In this document: piece after piece, positions 43,101 to 51,766 of the stretch
How positions within the stretch are numbered: the first letter of the stretch is position 1
Layout of the letters: the number at the start of each line of letters is the position of its first letter
Source: Gordonibacter sp034932485
GTDB lineage: Bacteria > Actinomycetota > Coriobacteriia > Coriobacteriales > Eggerthellaceae
DNA: 64,000 nucleotides
Direction of reading: 5' to 3'
Assembly (NCBI GenBank): GCA_034932485.1
Contig: JAYFOQ010000009.1
Span: forward strand, 1-64,000
The notes under the pieces: model-generated
Told to the model about the DNA's origin: nothing
Databases searched by the model: none
What the model saw: only the letters and a program-made list of their open reading frames with translations
Translations under genes and position numbers: made by a program

Positions 43101-43700
43101 CCTGATGCTGCCGATGAGTATGAGCGCTTGAAAGAGCGTTATGATTATCTTGCTGCTCAGCTATCCGACCTTGACAGCGCGCGACGTGCTCTTGGTAAAA
43201 TTGTGCGCGTTATAGATGCCCGCATGAAAGACGATTTTATTCGCACGTTTGAAGCGGTCAATAAGAATTTTAGTGAGATATTCGCTGTGTTGTTTCCGGG
43301 TGGTTCGGCAGAATTGTCGTTGGTAGACCCTGACGACTTGGAGAATACGGGCGTGGAGGTGACAGCGCAGCCGCGTGGTAAGCGTATCACTAAAATGATG
43401 CTTATGTCGGGCGGTGAGAAGTCGCTGACGGCACTTGCGCTGTTGTTTGCCGTGTACCGCATCCGTACGACCCCGTTCTATATCCTAGACGAGGTGGAAG
43501 CTGCTCTTGACGACTCGAACTTACGTCGCCTGACAGCTTATCTGAGTACGTTGCGCGATGCGACGCAGCTTATTATGATTACGCATCAAAGGCGTACTAT
43601 GGAAATGGCTGACGTCTTATTTGGCGTTTCAATGCAGGCTGATGGTGTAACTAAGGTGGTTAGCCAGAAGCTTGAGCACGCTTTAATGCATGCAGAATAA
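40155..43700 (+). CDS. smc: Chromosome segregation ATPase SMC
   Basis: An 1181-residue SMC protein, the ATPase of the bacterial condensin with ScpA and ScpB (genes at 5-7 kb). The Walker A motif GPNGSGKSN lies near residue 32. Long coiled coils flank a hinge (about residues 500-680, with low heptad content). The C-terminal head has the ABC signature LMSGGEKSLTALALLFA and Walker B FYILDEVEAALDD. It starts at a GTG just after rnc, with YLKSLVLKGFKSFAD as the normal SMC N-terminus. The rnc-smc-ftsY order is conserved. Confidence 0.97.
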   Translation: MYLKSLVLKGFKSFADRSVLSLEPGITAVVGPNGSGKSNISDAVLWVLGERNAKNLRGQAMEDVIFAGSSARKGTGLAEVDLVLDNSDGTLPVDFSEVALTRRMYRSGESEYLINGTVARRMDVLDILHDTGLGTGTHSIISQGSLDSILQSKPEDRRALIEEAAGVLKHKQRKAKSERKLEHMDQHLTRVKDVVAEVERQLGPLERKAKRALAYQGLATELADLTLALAVDDLRTLQRAWDEAVAREKTLDHELEQKRAAITAAESKAEELQERIRRDSTDAGELAKHHRRASSAVERIEGATLLLREKRRAAQDYEADLRITRETNKEKRIQAEADRASAAAQLAEVRADHARADEVAARLAKERSEAAEKRRIIEREVEDLTALRRELERERDEAKREQSVTQEALANGLAHAKLVDGRSKELAIQLDRAQTDHAERASRAHEYTSSLAALEEREGAARARVGTSFAAREAARSVLDEARDAERLLISQIKGIEEVERASQASGPSLAWLLNHKEDFATGLTPLSHAVSAPEGFEMLVERLLGTDLSALLVDDASGARVVVEALVERAEAGEVSLVLRDDVAAGKSPVPATGCRLLDELSYPAEAARAVEALLGDIVICESLNDAFAAHEKDTEGLRFVTMDGCVVWPSGKVWIPGAVDDDGEGVLARHRRLEELRGCLLGAEQACAAALASSNGAEDAYRLAQTESLKLSQQLAELRGTAQAAVADAEQAEGKLVSVRRELEDVERQRADAERTVADARPNVEELAERVAALEKSMDEARETLASKQDAVVPLRKEAGRLNDALNEAKLKAATLAERETYTSRVVDARVREIEQIDTADAEAREGLTRKMVAQERIEPLLALLEELSDSARRRTRNLEEAASAAQDATSGMHHAANEARTAARAAYDAFDEANARMAQARVDKGRLEVQVEAAVNGIVHDCKVPLDHALELPILEDRGSTEDQAFKLRRRIANMGTINPDAADEYERLKERYDYLAAQLSDLDSARRALGKIVRVIDARMKDDFIRTFEAVNKNFSEIFAVLFPGGSAELSLVDPDDLENTGVEVTAQPRGKRITKMMLMSGGEKSLTALALLFAVYRIRTTPFYILDEVEAALDDSNLRRLTAYLSTLRDATQLIMITHQRRTMEMADVLFGVSMQADGVTKVVSQKLEHALMHAE

Positions 43701-43767
43701 GTTCAATCTATGGTGTTAGATAGCGAATACGCTTTGTGACGCTGGCGTAGAGAGATAGGAGCCTGAC

Positions 43768-44688
43768 ATGGGATTTTTTGATCGCATCAGCGAGGGCTTG
43801 AGCCGCTCGCGCGATAAGTTTAAAGAGCAAATGAATGTTCTTTTGGATCGTGGTCCCGATCTGGACGACGACTTTTGGGATGGTTTGGAAGAAACGCTCA
43901 TTCTCGCCGACATTGGGGGAGCGGCAGCGAGTGAGATCGTGGAAAATCTGCGAGATCAGGCTACGCGCAAGGCGCTTCCCGACGCCTATGCCGTACTAGA
44001 CCTGCTGAATGATCAGATCGCCGATACGTTTGCTACGGGTGGTGAGAACGTATTCGGTGGGGATAAGGCCATTGTGTTGTTCGTGGGCATCAACGGAACC
44101 GGAAAAACCACGACGGTGGGCAAAATTGCTAAGGAAGCCACCGATGAAGGTCGTGTGGTGCTACTGGGCAGTGCCGACACGTTTCGCGCTGCCGCGATCG
44201 AGCAGTTGGAGGTGTGGGCGCGCCGTGCAAAGGTGGAAGTATGTACGCGGGAGCGTGGTAGTGATCCTGCGAGCGTCTGCTATGACACCATTGAGCGCGC
44301 TGAGGCATCTGGTGCCGATCTCGTACTCATTGATACGGCTGGTCGCCTGCATACGTCTGCCGACCTCATGCGAGAGTTGGAGAAGGTGGTGGGTGTTGTG
44401 CGCAAACGCGCGCAGATGCCCGTGTATACGGTGCTGGTTACCGATGCGACTACTGGTCAGAATGGTTTGCAACAAGCGCGCGAATTCGACCGCGCTCTCG
44501 ACCTCGATGGCGTTATTGTTACAAAGCTTGATGGTACGGCAAAGGGTGGCATAGCGCTTGCGGTAAGTCATGAACTCAATCTTCCCGTACTGAAGATTGG
44601 CGTAGGGGAGGGGCTTGACGATCTGAAAGATTTTGATGCACATGACTTTGCTCGCGCCCTTGTCGGTGCCTTCGACGAGCGGGCGTAA
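43768..44688 (+). CDS. ftsY: Signal recognition particle receptor FtsY
   Basis: A 306-residue SRP receptor GTPase that docks Ffh-ribosome complexes at the membrane. The N domain is followed by the G domain with G1 motif GINGTGKTT (from residue 107), DTFRAAAIEQL, DTAGRLHT and TKLDGTAKGG. The acidic A domain of Gram-negative FtsY is missing, as in many Gram-positive bacteria; a basic amphipathic N-terminus may bind membrane. The partner ffh lies at 53495-54907. Confidence 0.96.
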   Translation: MGFFDRISEGLSRSRDKFKEQMNVLLDRGPDLDDDFWDGLEETLILADIGGAAASEIVENLRDQATRKALPDAYAVLDLLNDQIADTFATGGENVFGGDKAIVLFVGINGTGKTTTVGKIAKEATDEGRVVLLGSADTFRAAAIEQLEVWARRAKVEVCTRERGSDPASVCYDTIERAEASGADLVLIDTAGRLHTSADLMRELEKVVGVVRKRAQMPVYTVLVTDATTGQNGLQQAREFDRALDLDGVIVTKLDGTAKGGIALAVSHELNLPVLKIGVGEGLDDLKDFDAHDFARALVGAFDERA

Positions 44689-44693
44689 CGATT

Positions 44694-45680
44694 ATGTGCA
44701 GCGTTCAAGTGCATTCTAACCCTGATGTATTTGAGGTAAAAGTTCCCTTCAAAAACGTTAGCACCAACGCGACGAACTGCTATATCGTACGTGATGATGA
44801 CGATGTGCTTGTTGTGGATACGGGCGCTCCTACAGAAGAGGGTGCTGCTATTCTTTTGGCGGCGCTCGATGAGTTGGGTATTGATCGAACGCGCGCTCGG
44901 TACTTCCTTACGCATCTGCATCTTGATCATGCTGGCCTTGTTGATGCTATCGTGCCGGACGGAGCAGTACTCTACTTGAGTCCTATCGACTTTGAAATTG
45001 ATCGAGCATCACGCAGTGCAACGTACTTTGACGAAGCCCGCCGCGGTTTCGAACAGCAGGGTTTGTCGCCCTCTGATGCCTCCGGATTTGCTCGTTATGC
45101 TATTGAGCCCCAGCTGTTTGACCCGGAGCGTTTAGACGTGCGCTTCGTACGCGAGAATGACGACATTAAAGTAGGACAGTTTCTTTTCCGCGTAGTCGAA
45201 ACGCCTGGCCATACACCTGGTCACCTAGAACTTTTTGAGTCACAATCGCGCATTTTGTTTGGTGGAGACCATATTTTGTTTGTAATTTCGCCTGGTATTG
45301 CTCGGTTTCCCGGTGGCAAGGATGGTCTTCAAGCTTATATCGATAGCTTAGAAAAAGTGCGCTCGCTCGCCCCTTGTAGGCTGTTCTTGTCGCATGGTGA
45401 CGAACAGGATGGCATTCTCGATAGAATTGCTTGGCTTGACCGGCATCACAAAAAACGCCTGGATGAAACCATTGCGATCGTGCGGGCGGAACCCGGTTTG
45501 TCTGGTGAGGATGTTATTCGTCGTATACGCTGGAACGTACCCGCCGACACCTGGGAAGGCATTGCTTATCTGCAGCGCTCTTGCATCGTTAATCAAGGTA
45601 TTGTCATTTTAGACCATCTGATTGATCGCGGGAGCCTTTCACGCACCTTGGACGAACATGGCGTATGGCGTTACTATTAA
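44694..45680 (+). CDS. Metallo-beta-lactamase-fold hydrolase
   Basis: A 328-residue MBL-fold protein. The metal-binding motif THLHLDHAG gives His74, His76, Asp78 and His79; VVETPGHTPGHLELF and FGGDHILF supply the later ligands. The C-terminal ~90 residues form a helical extension. The family includes hydrolases of thioesters, phosphodiesters and glyoxalase-II-like substrates, so no substrate can be named. It begins 5 nt after ftsY and is probably co-transcribed. Confidence 0.85.
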   Translation: MCSVQVHSNPDVFEVKVPFKNVSTNATNCYIVRDDDDVLVVDTGAPTEEGAAILLAALDELGIDRTRARYFLTHLHLDHAGLVDAIVPDGAVLYLSPIDFEIDRASRSATYFDEARRGFEQQGLSPSDASGFARYAIEPQLFDPERLDVRFVRENDDIKVGQFLFRVVETPGHTPGHLELFESQSRILFGGDHILFVISPGIARFPGGKDGLQAYIDSLEKVRSLAPCRLFLSHGDEQDGILDRIAWLDRHHKKRLDETIAIVRAEPGLSGEDVIRRIRWNVPADTWEGIAYLQRSCIVNQGIVILDHLIDRGSLSRTLDEHGVWRYY

Positions 45681-45824
45681 TTTTCTCGCTGAGATAAGTT
45701 TCGTTTTCTTATGTTACTTCCTACTTGAAGTATGGTTTCTCCAACTATCTTTTTGGCGGCGCTCCTGACCTCCGGTCAGCGAGAGGACTTGACGCGTCCG
45801 GTCTCTTTGGGATAAAAACGTGCT

Positions 45825-45973
45825 GATTCTTTATCCTTGACTAAGTATATCCGTATTGTTAAGCCTTTGAACAGGTGTCTTATAAAACGTGTTGAAGTGG
45901 TGGGTTTGTGCGTGTTTGGTATTTATGGAATCGGGGCTCTTTTGTCCATGATCTTTATCATCAGATAAAGATC
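45825..45973 (+). repeat. Dispersed ~145-bp intergenic repeat, copy B, ending in a perfect hairpin
   Basis: This aligns to 3883-4027 with the same block spacing (offsets 0, 43, 104, 119). Its 3' end holds a perfect 10-bp hairpin, GATCTTTATC (45950-45959) with GATAAAGATC (45964-45973), loop ATCA, which is only vaguely kept in copy A. It lies in the 429-nt gap between the convergent MBL-fold and LuxR genes. A small CTGACC/GGTCAG hairpin lies upstream near 45766-45780. No gene was found in this gap. Confidence 0.7.
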
Positions 45974-46109
45974 AAAAGAGGGTTTTCGTATGTCTTTGTC
46001 GAGCGAACTCTATCTAATGGCAGACAGAGCTAAATCGTATCGTCTTGTGATTTAAGAAATAAATTAAATCAAGTCGCGTGCTGCGGTTGGATTGATCAGG
46101 TTATACCGT

Positions 46110-47591
46110 TTATGGTTCATTATCGATAAGTGCGATGAGTTCTTGTTTGGAATGTATGTTCATTTTTTGATAAAGATGCTCGCGATGTGTCGACACGGTG
46201 CTTTTCGATATGACGAGAAGTTCTTGCATGGCAGCCATATCTTTGCCTGTGGCGATGAGTTGCATGACCTCACGTTCACGCGGTGTGAGTTCGAATCGGT
46301 CAGCTACGGCGACGCAGCGTTCGCGAAATATGCGGCGCCGGCGTGGCAGTGAGTCGGCTAAGAAGTCGGCATCGACTTCTTGGAACAGATAAGCGTAGGA
46401 AAACACCATAACCAGCACCACAAACGCTGTTAACATCACGATTGTTTCCGGTGTGGCTATGCTGGCAACCCCGAGCGCTGTTCCCGCGGCTATGCCGACA
46501 GCAGGTCCTAGCGTCCACAAACCGCTCACTATGGCCAAGATGCGCAGAGGATCACCTAAGCGATGGGAAGCGTACAACGCAATAGGCCAAAATACCAGGT
46601 TGACCGCCTGAAATGCCGCGCCGTTGAGAGAGTATAACACAGGAGCGCTGTATTTGTATGATGCGAACTCAAGCCCCAGCACACCCACCAAGGCAAGCAT
46701 GAAGAACATACGGTATACCTGTGAGAATTTGAACCGTTTAGGCTGTAGGAGGTAAAACACGGCCATAGGTACCATGGACACTAAGATGAACAGGATGGTC
46801 CATGGTTGCATGGATGAGAGCATGTTCAAGGGGATGGTTTCGCCGTTGGGGTAGGCTGAGACGGTTTGCACTAGCTTGTTGGCTATCTGCCAAAGCATGA
46901 CGCACGCCGCTAGTGTGTAAAGGTTCCTGCGTAGACGTTTCTGGTGTTCGACGTTTTCTACGTGCGGCATCGCGGTGTCGTCTCTGTTCGGTTTGATCAT
47001 GATGAGTGCGACGGCTGCGATGAGCGGGCATGCTGCAGTCACCAGTATGTTCGCGAGGGGCGACGTGGGAACCACGACAAGGGATAGCAGTATATTGAGC
47101 AAAAGCGCACTTCCGGTGAGCGCAGCGATGGACTGCAAGGGGTAATGGGAGAGTAACCGGTTGTAATCTAATAACATGAGTGCCCAGCCAGCGCTACTCA
47201 CTCCACAGCATACGAGGTACAGGAGGGAGCCGCCCTCCATGCCATCGGGGATAAAACCTAGCATGAAGGTCGCAAGGGCGATCAGGGTGGGGGCGAGCGT
47301 GCTTGTGATGCGCTTATCGAGCAGTCGATTAATGGGCTTGGGGATGACGGCTAAAAGAAACATGATTATGCCAGCCAAGATGCCGATGCTTGCGTAGATA
47401 CTGCCGTAGTGCAGAAGGTAATCGAATGTGGAGTTAAGTGCAGGAGTGGGTCCGATTCCGCCGTACAGGTGGCTGAACCAACCGGTCAAGCAGGCGTATC
47501 CCAGTGTAATAAGTGTCACGTTGCGCGGTGTATCGCAGTTGAAAATCATGCGTACGTTCGCAAAAAGATGTCGATGATGCCCAGAGCCCAT
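46110..47591 (-). CDS. LuxR-family regulator with multi-spanning membrane sensor domain
   Basis: A 493-residue protein with about twelve hydrophobic segments (roughly residues 20-405) followed by a GerE/LuxR helix-turn-helix at about 425-490 (FELTPREREVMQLIATGKDMAAMQELLVISKSTVSTHREHLYQKM). Such membrane-bound LuxR proteins are abundant in Eggerthellaceae next to molybdoenzyme genes. The start at 47591 has GGAAGGAG 8 nt upstream. It is divergent from the molybdoenzyme operon starting at 47808, its probable target. The sensed signal is unknown. Confidence 0.9.
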   Translation of the reverse strand: MGSGHHRHLFANVRMIFNCDTPRNVTLITLGYACLTGWFSHLYGGIGPTPALNSTFDYLLHYGSIYASIGILAGIIMFLLAVIPKPINRLLDKRITSTLAPTLIALATFMLGFIPDGMEGGSLLYLVCCGVSSAGWALMLLDYNRLLSHYPLQSIAALTGSALLLNILLSLVVVPTSPLANILVTAACPLIAAVALIMIKPNRDDTAMPHVENVEHQKRLRRNLYTLAACVMLWQIANKLVQTVSAYPNGETIPLNMLSSMQPWTILFILVSMVPMAVFYLLQPKRFKFSQVYRMFFMLALVGVLGLEFASYKYSAPVLYSLNGAAFQAVNLVFWPIALYASHRLGDPLRILAIVSGLWTLGPAVGIAAGTALGVASIATPETIVMLTAFVVLVMVFSYAYLFQEVDADFLADSLPRRRRIFRERCVAVADRFELTPREREVMQLIATGKDMAAMQELLVISKSTVSTHREHLYQKMNIHSKQELIALIDNEP

Positions 47592-47807
47592 GGCGTGCTC
47601 CTTCCCCCTCGTTTCCCCCTCGTGATGGGCAAGTGTAGCAAAACAGCACGTCAAAGTATATCGTGCTTCAAAACCGATGTTGCATCAGTCTAAATTCAGT
47701 CTTGTCGCACGATGGTCGATTATTGTTTCGAGTTGCTATTGTGCCAGCTAGTTCCGGAGTGGGTCACAGTTTTGAGGCTTACTCGACGTATACAGAGGAG
47801 GATGTCT
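47592..47807. promoter_or_regulatory. Divergent control region between LuxR regulator and molybdoenzyme operon
   Basis: A 216-nt gap that must hold both promoters and any LuxR binding site. AGAGGAGG at 47793-47800 is the ribosome site of the operon's first gene. No clear promoter hexamers or palindromic operator could be singled out. Confidence 0.35.
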
Positions 47808-50429
47808 ATGTCTAATGACACCGCGCTAGGAGGGAGCATCGAGCGTCGTACGTTCTTGAAATGGACAGCGACAGCTGGTGCCGCGATCGGTGGAACCGGA
47901 CTGCTGGCAAGCTGCAGCAGTGCGTCTGCGGAAGGCGAAACGGAAGGTTCGCCCATTCCCGAAATGGGTAACTCAAACAAGGCTATCAGCGACGGTTTGC
48001 CGTACGGTGCCGACAAGGTGGTCACCACGGTGTGCGGTTGCGGAGATGTGTGTGGCTGCCTGCACACAGGTTCATGCTATGTGAAAGATGGCAAGTTAGT
48101 ATACTACGAAGGTTGCAACGAGGGCTGGAACAAGGGCGCACTGTGCGCTCGTGGAGAGGCTACGATGCAGATCGTGAACAGTCCCGACCGCGTGAAGTAT
48201 CCCATGCGTCGTACGAACGAGAAGGGTGTGCAAGGTGAGTTTGAGCGCATTTCCTGGGACGAGGCCGTTGAAGAGATTACCGCAAAGTTGGCCGATATCA
48301 TCGAAAACGACGGCCCCGAGTCTGTTGCCTGCGTGACCACGCATTGTGGCAACCGTTTCTACTTCACATCGTCCATCCAGTTCAGTATGTTGTTCTCGTT
48401 CGAATCGGGCGAGTTTGCTGCTGGCTGCTTCAACGACGAGAAGATGGGTCCCACCGTCACCTTGGGCGACTGGTATCACTGGCTCGAGCACGATATGGAT
48501 GAAACTAAGCTCATTCTCTTGTGGGGCGAGAACGACGTTCTGGCCAAGCCGCAGGAATGGTCCGATGGTTACGCCGAGGCTCAGCGTAAGGGCGCGTTCC
48601 TTGTGTCGCTGGAGTCCCGTTTCTCCGAGACGTCCGAGAAGTGTGATATGTATATCCCGGTTCGTCCTGGCACCGACGCGTACGTCGCGCTAGCTATGGC
48701 TAACGTTATCATCACTGAGGGCCTGGTGAACCAGGAGTTCGTTGATAAGTACACCTACGGATACGAGGAGTTCAAAGAACTCTGTCTGAAGTACACGCCG
48801 GAACTGGTGGAGAAGATTTCGTGGGCTCCGGCCGACAAGGTCCGCCAGGTGGCCCGCATGTACGCTACCATGAAACCGGCTATGCTTGAGGTTGGCCGTG
48901 GCGGCAACCAGACCGGCGGCGACACCAGCAACTCCAGCTGGATGATGTCCCGCGCCATCACGTGCCTCATCGGCCTGACTGGCCAAGTGGGCGTGCGTGG
49001 CTCCGCGTTCTCGCAGGAGGCCTCCGGCCAGGCGATGAACGGCATGTGGTTCCATTGGCCGTTCTTGTCCGTGTATGGCGCTCCGGCCATGGCCGTGAAG
49101 CCGCTTGTCGAGCGCAAGAAGTCCGAATCCCAGAACATCTGGGGTATGTCCGAGGCTATGTATAATCCGGATTTCGATTGGCATACTCGCGCCATGATTT
49201 CGAATTCCAACCCTGGTGCTGCTGCGGGCGACCAGGCGTATCTCGCCGAGCGCATGAAGGAACTGCCGCTATACGTCAGCATCAACCGCGCCATCCATTG
49301 GACCGCGTCGCAGTTCGGCGACTACCTGCTGCCGGCTTCCACCTTTGTGGAGCAGTACTGCTACCGCGAGGACTGGGAGGCTTTGGCCTTAACCGTTCCC
49401 GCCATCGACCCGATGTTCGAGAGCAAATCGGACCACGAGATCTTCAAGAGCCTGGCTTTGGCCCTGGCCAAGAAGATCGGCGCCACCGCCAGCGAAGAGG
49501 AGATCTGGCCGTACAGGGACGACGAGGACTTCGCCAACCTGATCGCTTCCAACCCGCTGACGCTCAACGAGTACAAGACCTGGGTCGACTCGGGCGACGG
49601 GCGCTACAAGGATCTGCTCGACCTTGACATCCACAAGGCCGCTGCGCGTCCGGGCGGTTTGATCCCGAACCCGTTCTACGCCGGCCAGCGTGGCGAGTTC
49701 ATCCCCTACAAGGCCAAGACCTACCAGCACGAGGGCGGCATCGCTCCGGCTGACATGGACCCCGAGGAGATATTCTTCCCGACCTACACCGGTCGCGGCG
49801 ACGATCCCGAGGGCAAGGGTTCTGACGGCAAGCTGCTGTTCAAGGCCGACTGGCTGCCCCAGGTTGATCCCAGCCTGCCGGCGCTGCCCATCCCCGACGA
49901 GCCGTTCGACAGCTACTACGCCGAGGGCAACCCGATCGAGTCCGGTAACTGGGAACTTTCTGACGCGGTGAAGAACGGTTACGACTTGGTAGCTGTGGGT
50001 AAAGGTCATAAGTTTTGGCAGTTCCTGTCGTTCAATCAGAACTACGACGGCGGCCCGGTGTCTTCGTGGCAGCGCGAGGCGTTCCAGTCCGCGTCTGAGC
50101 CGTGCGTTGAGGTGAACCAGGTTGACCTCGAGCGCCTTGGCCTCAAGGACGGCGACTATGTCACGGTCGAGTCGCAGTATGGCAGCATGGAAAACATTCG
50201 TATCATCGAGAATGAGTGTATCATCCCGGGCACTATCGTGCCTCCATACCATTGGGGCAACGTGCAAAACCGTATCTATCCGTATTCGCTGTCGTTCATG
50301 CACCTCGACCCGAAGCGTCGTCCGAAACTCACTCCGCAGCTGGTTGGTAAGTGGGGTTTCTTTAAGTGCTCCATCGCCGGCGGTCAATGTGTTCAGTCGG
50401 CCGTGCTCTGTAAGATCTACAAGGCGTAA
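47808..50429 (+). CDS. Tat-exported molybdopterin oxidoreductase lipoprotein, catalytic subunit (DmsA-like)
   Basis: An 873-residue DMSO-reductase-family catalytic subunit. ERRTFLKW (Arg13-Arg14) is a twin-arginine motif and LLASC with Cys36 is a lipobox, suggesting a Tat-exported lipoprotein. The N-terminal cluster region is Cys-rich (Cys76, 78, 82, 84, 90, 103, 113), more than the four needed for one [4Fe-4S]. Start 47808 is 7 nt after AGAGGAGG; the ATG at 47802 is too close. GC content changes within the gene (40 of 60 at 49861-49920, 28 of 60 at 50161-50220). Electrons would come through the downstream iron-sulfur and NrfD subunits. The substrate is unknown. Confidence 0.9.
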   Translation: MSNDTALGGSIERRTFLKWTATAGAAIGGTGLLASCSSASAEGETEGSPIPEMGNSNKAISDGLPYGADKVVTTVCGCGDVCGCLHTGSCYVKDGKLVYYEGCNEGWNKGALCARGEATMQIVNSPDRVKYPMRRTNEKGVQGEFERISWDEAVEEITAKLADIIENDGPESVACVTTHCGNRFYFTSSIQFSMLFSFESGEFAAGCFNDEKMGPTVTLGDWYHWLEHDMDETKLILLWGENDVLAKPQEWSDGYAEAQRKGAFLVSLESRFSETSEKCDMYIPVRPGTDAYVALAMANVIITEGLVNQEFVDKYTYGYEEFKELCLKYTPELVEKISWAPADKVRQVARMYATMKPAMLEVGRGGNQTGGDTSNSSWMMSRAITCLIGLTGQVGVRGSAFSQEASGQAMNGMWFHWPFLSVYGAPAMAVKPLVERKKSESQNIWGMSEAMYNPDFDWHTRAMISNSNPGAAAGDQAYLAERMKELPLYVSINRAIHWTASQFGDYLLPASTFVEQYCYREDWEALALTVPAIDPMFESKSDHEIFKSLALALAKKIGATASEEEIWPYRDDEDFANLIASNPLTLNEYKTWVDSGDGRYKDLLDLDIHKAAARPGGLIPNPFYAGQRGEFIPYKAKTYQHEGGIAPADMDPEEIFFPTYTGRGDDPEGKGSDGKLLFKADWLPQVDPSLPALPIPDEPFDSYYAEGNPIESGNWELSDAVKNGYDLVAVGKGHKFWQFLSFNQNYDGGPVSSWQREAFQSASEPCVEVNQVDLERLGLKDGDYVTVESQYGSMENIRIIENECIIPGTIVPPYHWGNVQNRIYPYSLSFMHLDPKRRPKLTPQLVGKWGFFKCSIAGGQCVQSAVLCKIYKA

Positions 50430-50444
50430 AGGAGGCCGATGATA

Positions 50445-50975
50445 ATGGGACAATTCGGTTTTTTGGTTGACGAACATCGTTGCGTGGGCTGCAAGGCCTG
50501 CGAGATGGCGTGCAAGAATCGCAACGAGCTGGAATCTCCTGGCCCACGTTTGCGCCAGGTTCAGAAGTACGTGTCGGGCAAGTTCCCTGACATCAACGTG
50601 AAGCATGCCTCTATGGGTTGCATGCACTGCGCCGATCCCGCATGCATGAAAGTGTGCCCGGCGGGTGCCATTACGAAGATGGAAGACGGCGCCGTGGTGG
50701 CCATCCATGACAAGTGCATCGGTTGCCATTACTGCTTCTTCGCATGCCCCTTCGGTGTGCCGGAGTACCGTCCGTCCGATGGCACTATGATCAAGTGCGA
50801 CTCGTGCTACGACCGTCGCCAGATGGGCATGGAACCCGCATGCGCCCATGCTTGCTTCTATGGCGGTTTGCACGGCGGCGACCTAGACGACATGGCGGCC
50901 ATCGCCCGCGAGCGTGCTGGCGAGCGTTTGGGCGGCGAGACCGACCCCAACGTGCTGATTGTTGCGAAAGCGTAG
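50445..50975 (+). CDS. Four-cluster ferredoxin subunit (DmsB-like)
   Basis: A 176-residue electron-transfer subunit with four Cys groups for [4Fe-4S] clusters: CVGCKACEMAC, CMHCADPACMKVC, CIGCHYCFFAC, and CDSCYDRR...CAHAC. It links the NrfD membrane subunit to the catalytic subunit. AAAGGAGG lies 9 nt before ATG 50445; ATG 50439 is in frame but too close. It is the second gene of the operon. Confidence 0.95.
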   Translation: MGQFGFLVDEHRCVGCKACEMACKNRNELESPGPRLRQVQKYVSGKFPDINVKHASMGCMHCADPACMKVCPAGAITKMEDGAVVAIHDKCIGCHYCFFACPFGVPEYRPSDGTMIKCDSCYDRRQMGMEPACAHACFYGGLHGGDLDDMAAIARERAGERLGGETDPNVLIVAKA

Positions 50976-51008
50976 CGAGCGACGTATCTTGAAAGAAGGT
51001 GACTACCT

Positions 51009-51698
51009 GTGGAGAGTACTACCGCACAAGCGAATTTCGATCTGAGCGAGGCTCAGATCGAACGGCTTGAAACGTTCTGTGTCGTCAACGAGTTGGTCGC
51101 GCACCTGTTCAACGAGGTGCTCGATAACGAAACCGCTGCGCGCATCGCTCAGCTACACACAGACGAAGAAGGGGATTTCATCCTATCGAGCGAATCGGCA
51201 CGCGACGGCCTGACTCGCATGGCGGCATTCTGCTCCGCGGCGTCGCCCGAGACGATGACCCGTGCGAAAGCCGACTTCCACAAGCTGTTCGTGGGTCCTC
51301 AGAAGTTGCCGTCGCCCCCGTGGGGGTCAGTGTACCTGGACCGTCGGGGGATGATCTTCGGACCTTCCGAGCAGAAGGTACAGGACTTCATGAAGGCGCG
51401 CGGTTTGAAGAAAGCCACAGACGAGCATGTGCCGTGCGACCACTTCGCCATTGAGCTGCAATTCGTGGCAGAGTTGGAGAAGCGGGCCATCGCCGCGCTG
51501 CAAAGCGACGCGCAGGAGGTGAAGCGCGACCTGGCAGATGCGGCTGGCTTCTTGGAGACGTACGTGGCCACCTGGCACGAGCGCTTCTTGAATTTGGTAG
51601 AAGACCATGCGGAAACCGCCTTCTATCAGGGGCTTGCCCTGTTCGCTCGCGGTGTGGTGGACCAGCAGCTCTTGTGGCTGTGCTCTCTTTCGCTCTAA
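51009..51698 (+). CDS. TorD/DmsD-family molybdoenzyme maturation chaperone
   Basis: A 229-residue all-helical cytosolic chaperone. The segment FHKLFVGPQKLPSPPWGSVYLDRRG is the TorD/DmsD core and EHVPCDHFAIELQF the second conserved part. Such proteins bind the Tat signal of the catalytic subunit and help cofactor insertion before export. It starts at a GTG with GAAGGTG upstream and lies between the iron-sulfur and membrane subunit genes. Confidence 0.93.
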   Translation: MESTTAQANFDLSEAQIERLETFCVVNELVAHLFNEVLDNETAARIAQLHTDEEGDFILSSESARDGLTRMAAFCSAASPETMTRAKADFHKLFVGPQKLPSPPWGSVYLDRRGMIFGPSEQKVQDFMKARGLKKATDEHVPCDHFAIELQFVAELEKRAIAALQSDAQEVKRDLADAAGFLETYVATWHERFLNLVEDHAETAFYQGLALFARGVVDQQLLWLCSLSL

Positions 51699-51712
51699 GG
51701 GCCATCGATTAA

Positions 51713-51746
51713 TGTGCGGGCGGCGCCCTGCCGCGCTGCCCGCACA
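51713..51746 (+). promoter_or_regulatory. Intercistronic GC-rich hairpin before the NrfD gene
   Basis: TGTGCGGGC (51713-51721) pairs perfectly with GCCCGCACA (51738-51746), loop 16 nt with an inner GGCGCC. It lies between the TorD-like and NrfD-like genes and is not followed by a T-run, so it may tune the relative level of the membrane subunit. Confidence 0.6.
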
Positions 51747-51766
51747 CTTTATACAAAGGAGACAAC

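Noticed and set aside
49389..50873. A 494-codon open frame antisense to the second molybdoenzyme catalytic and iron-sulfur genes
   Set aside because: It lies opposite two clear genes in a GC-rich stretch, has no recognisable domains and no ribosome site. It is a shadow of codon bias.
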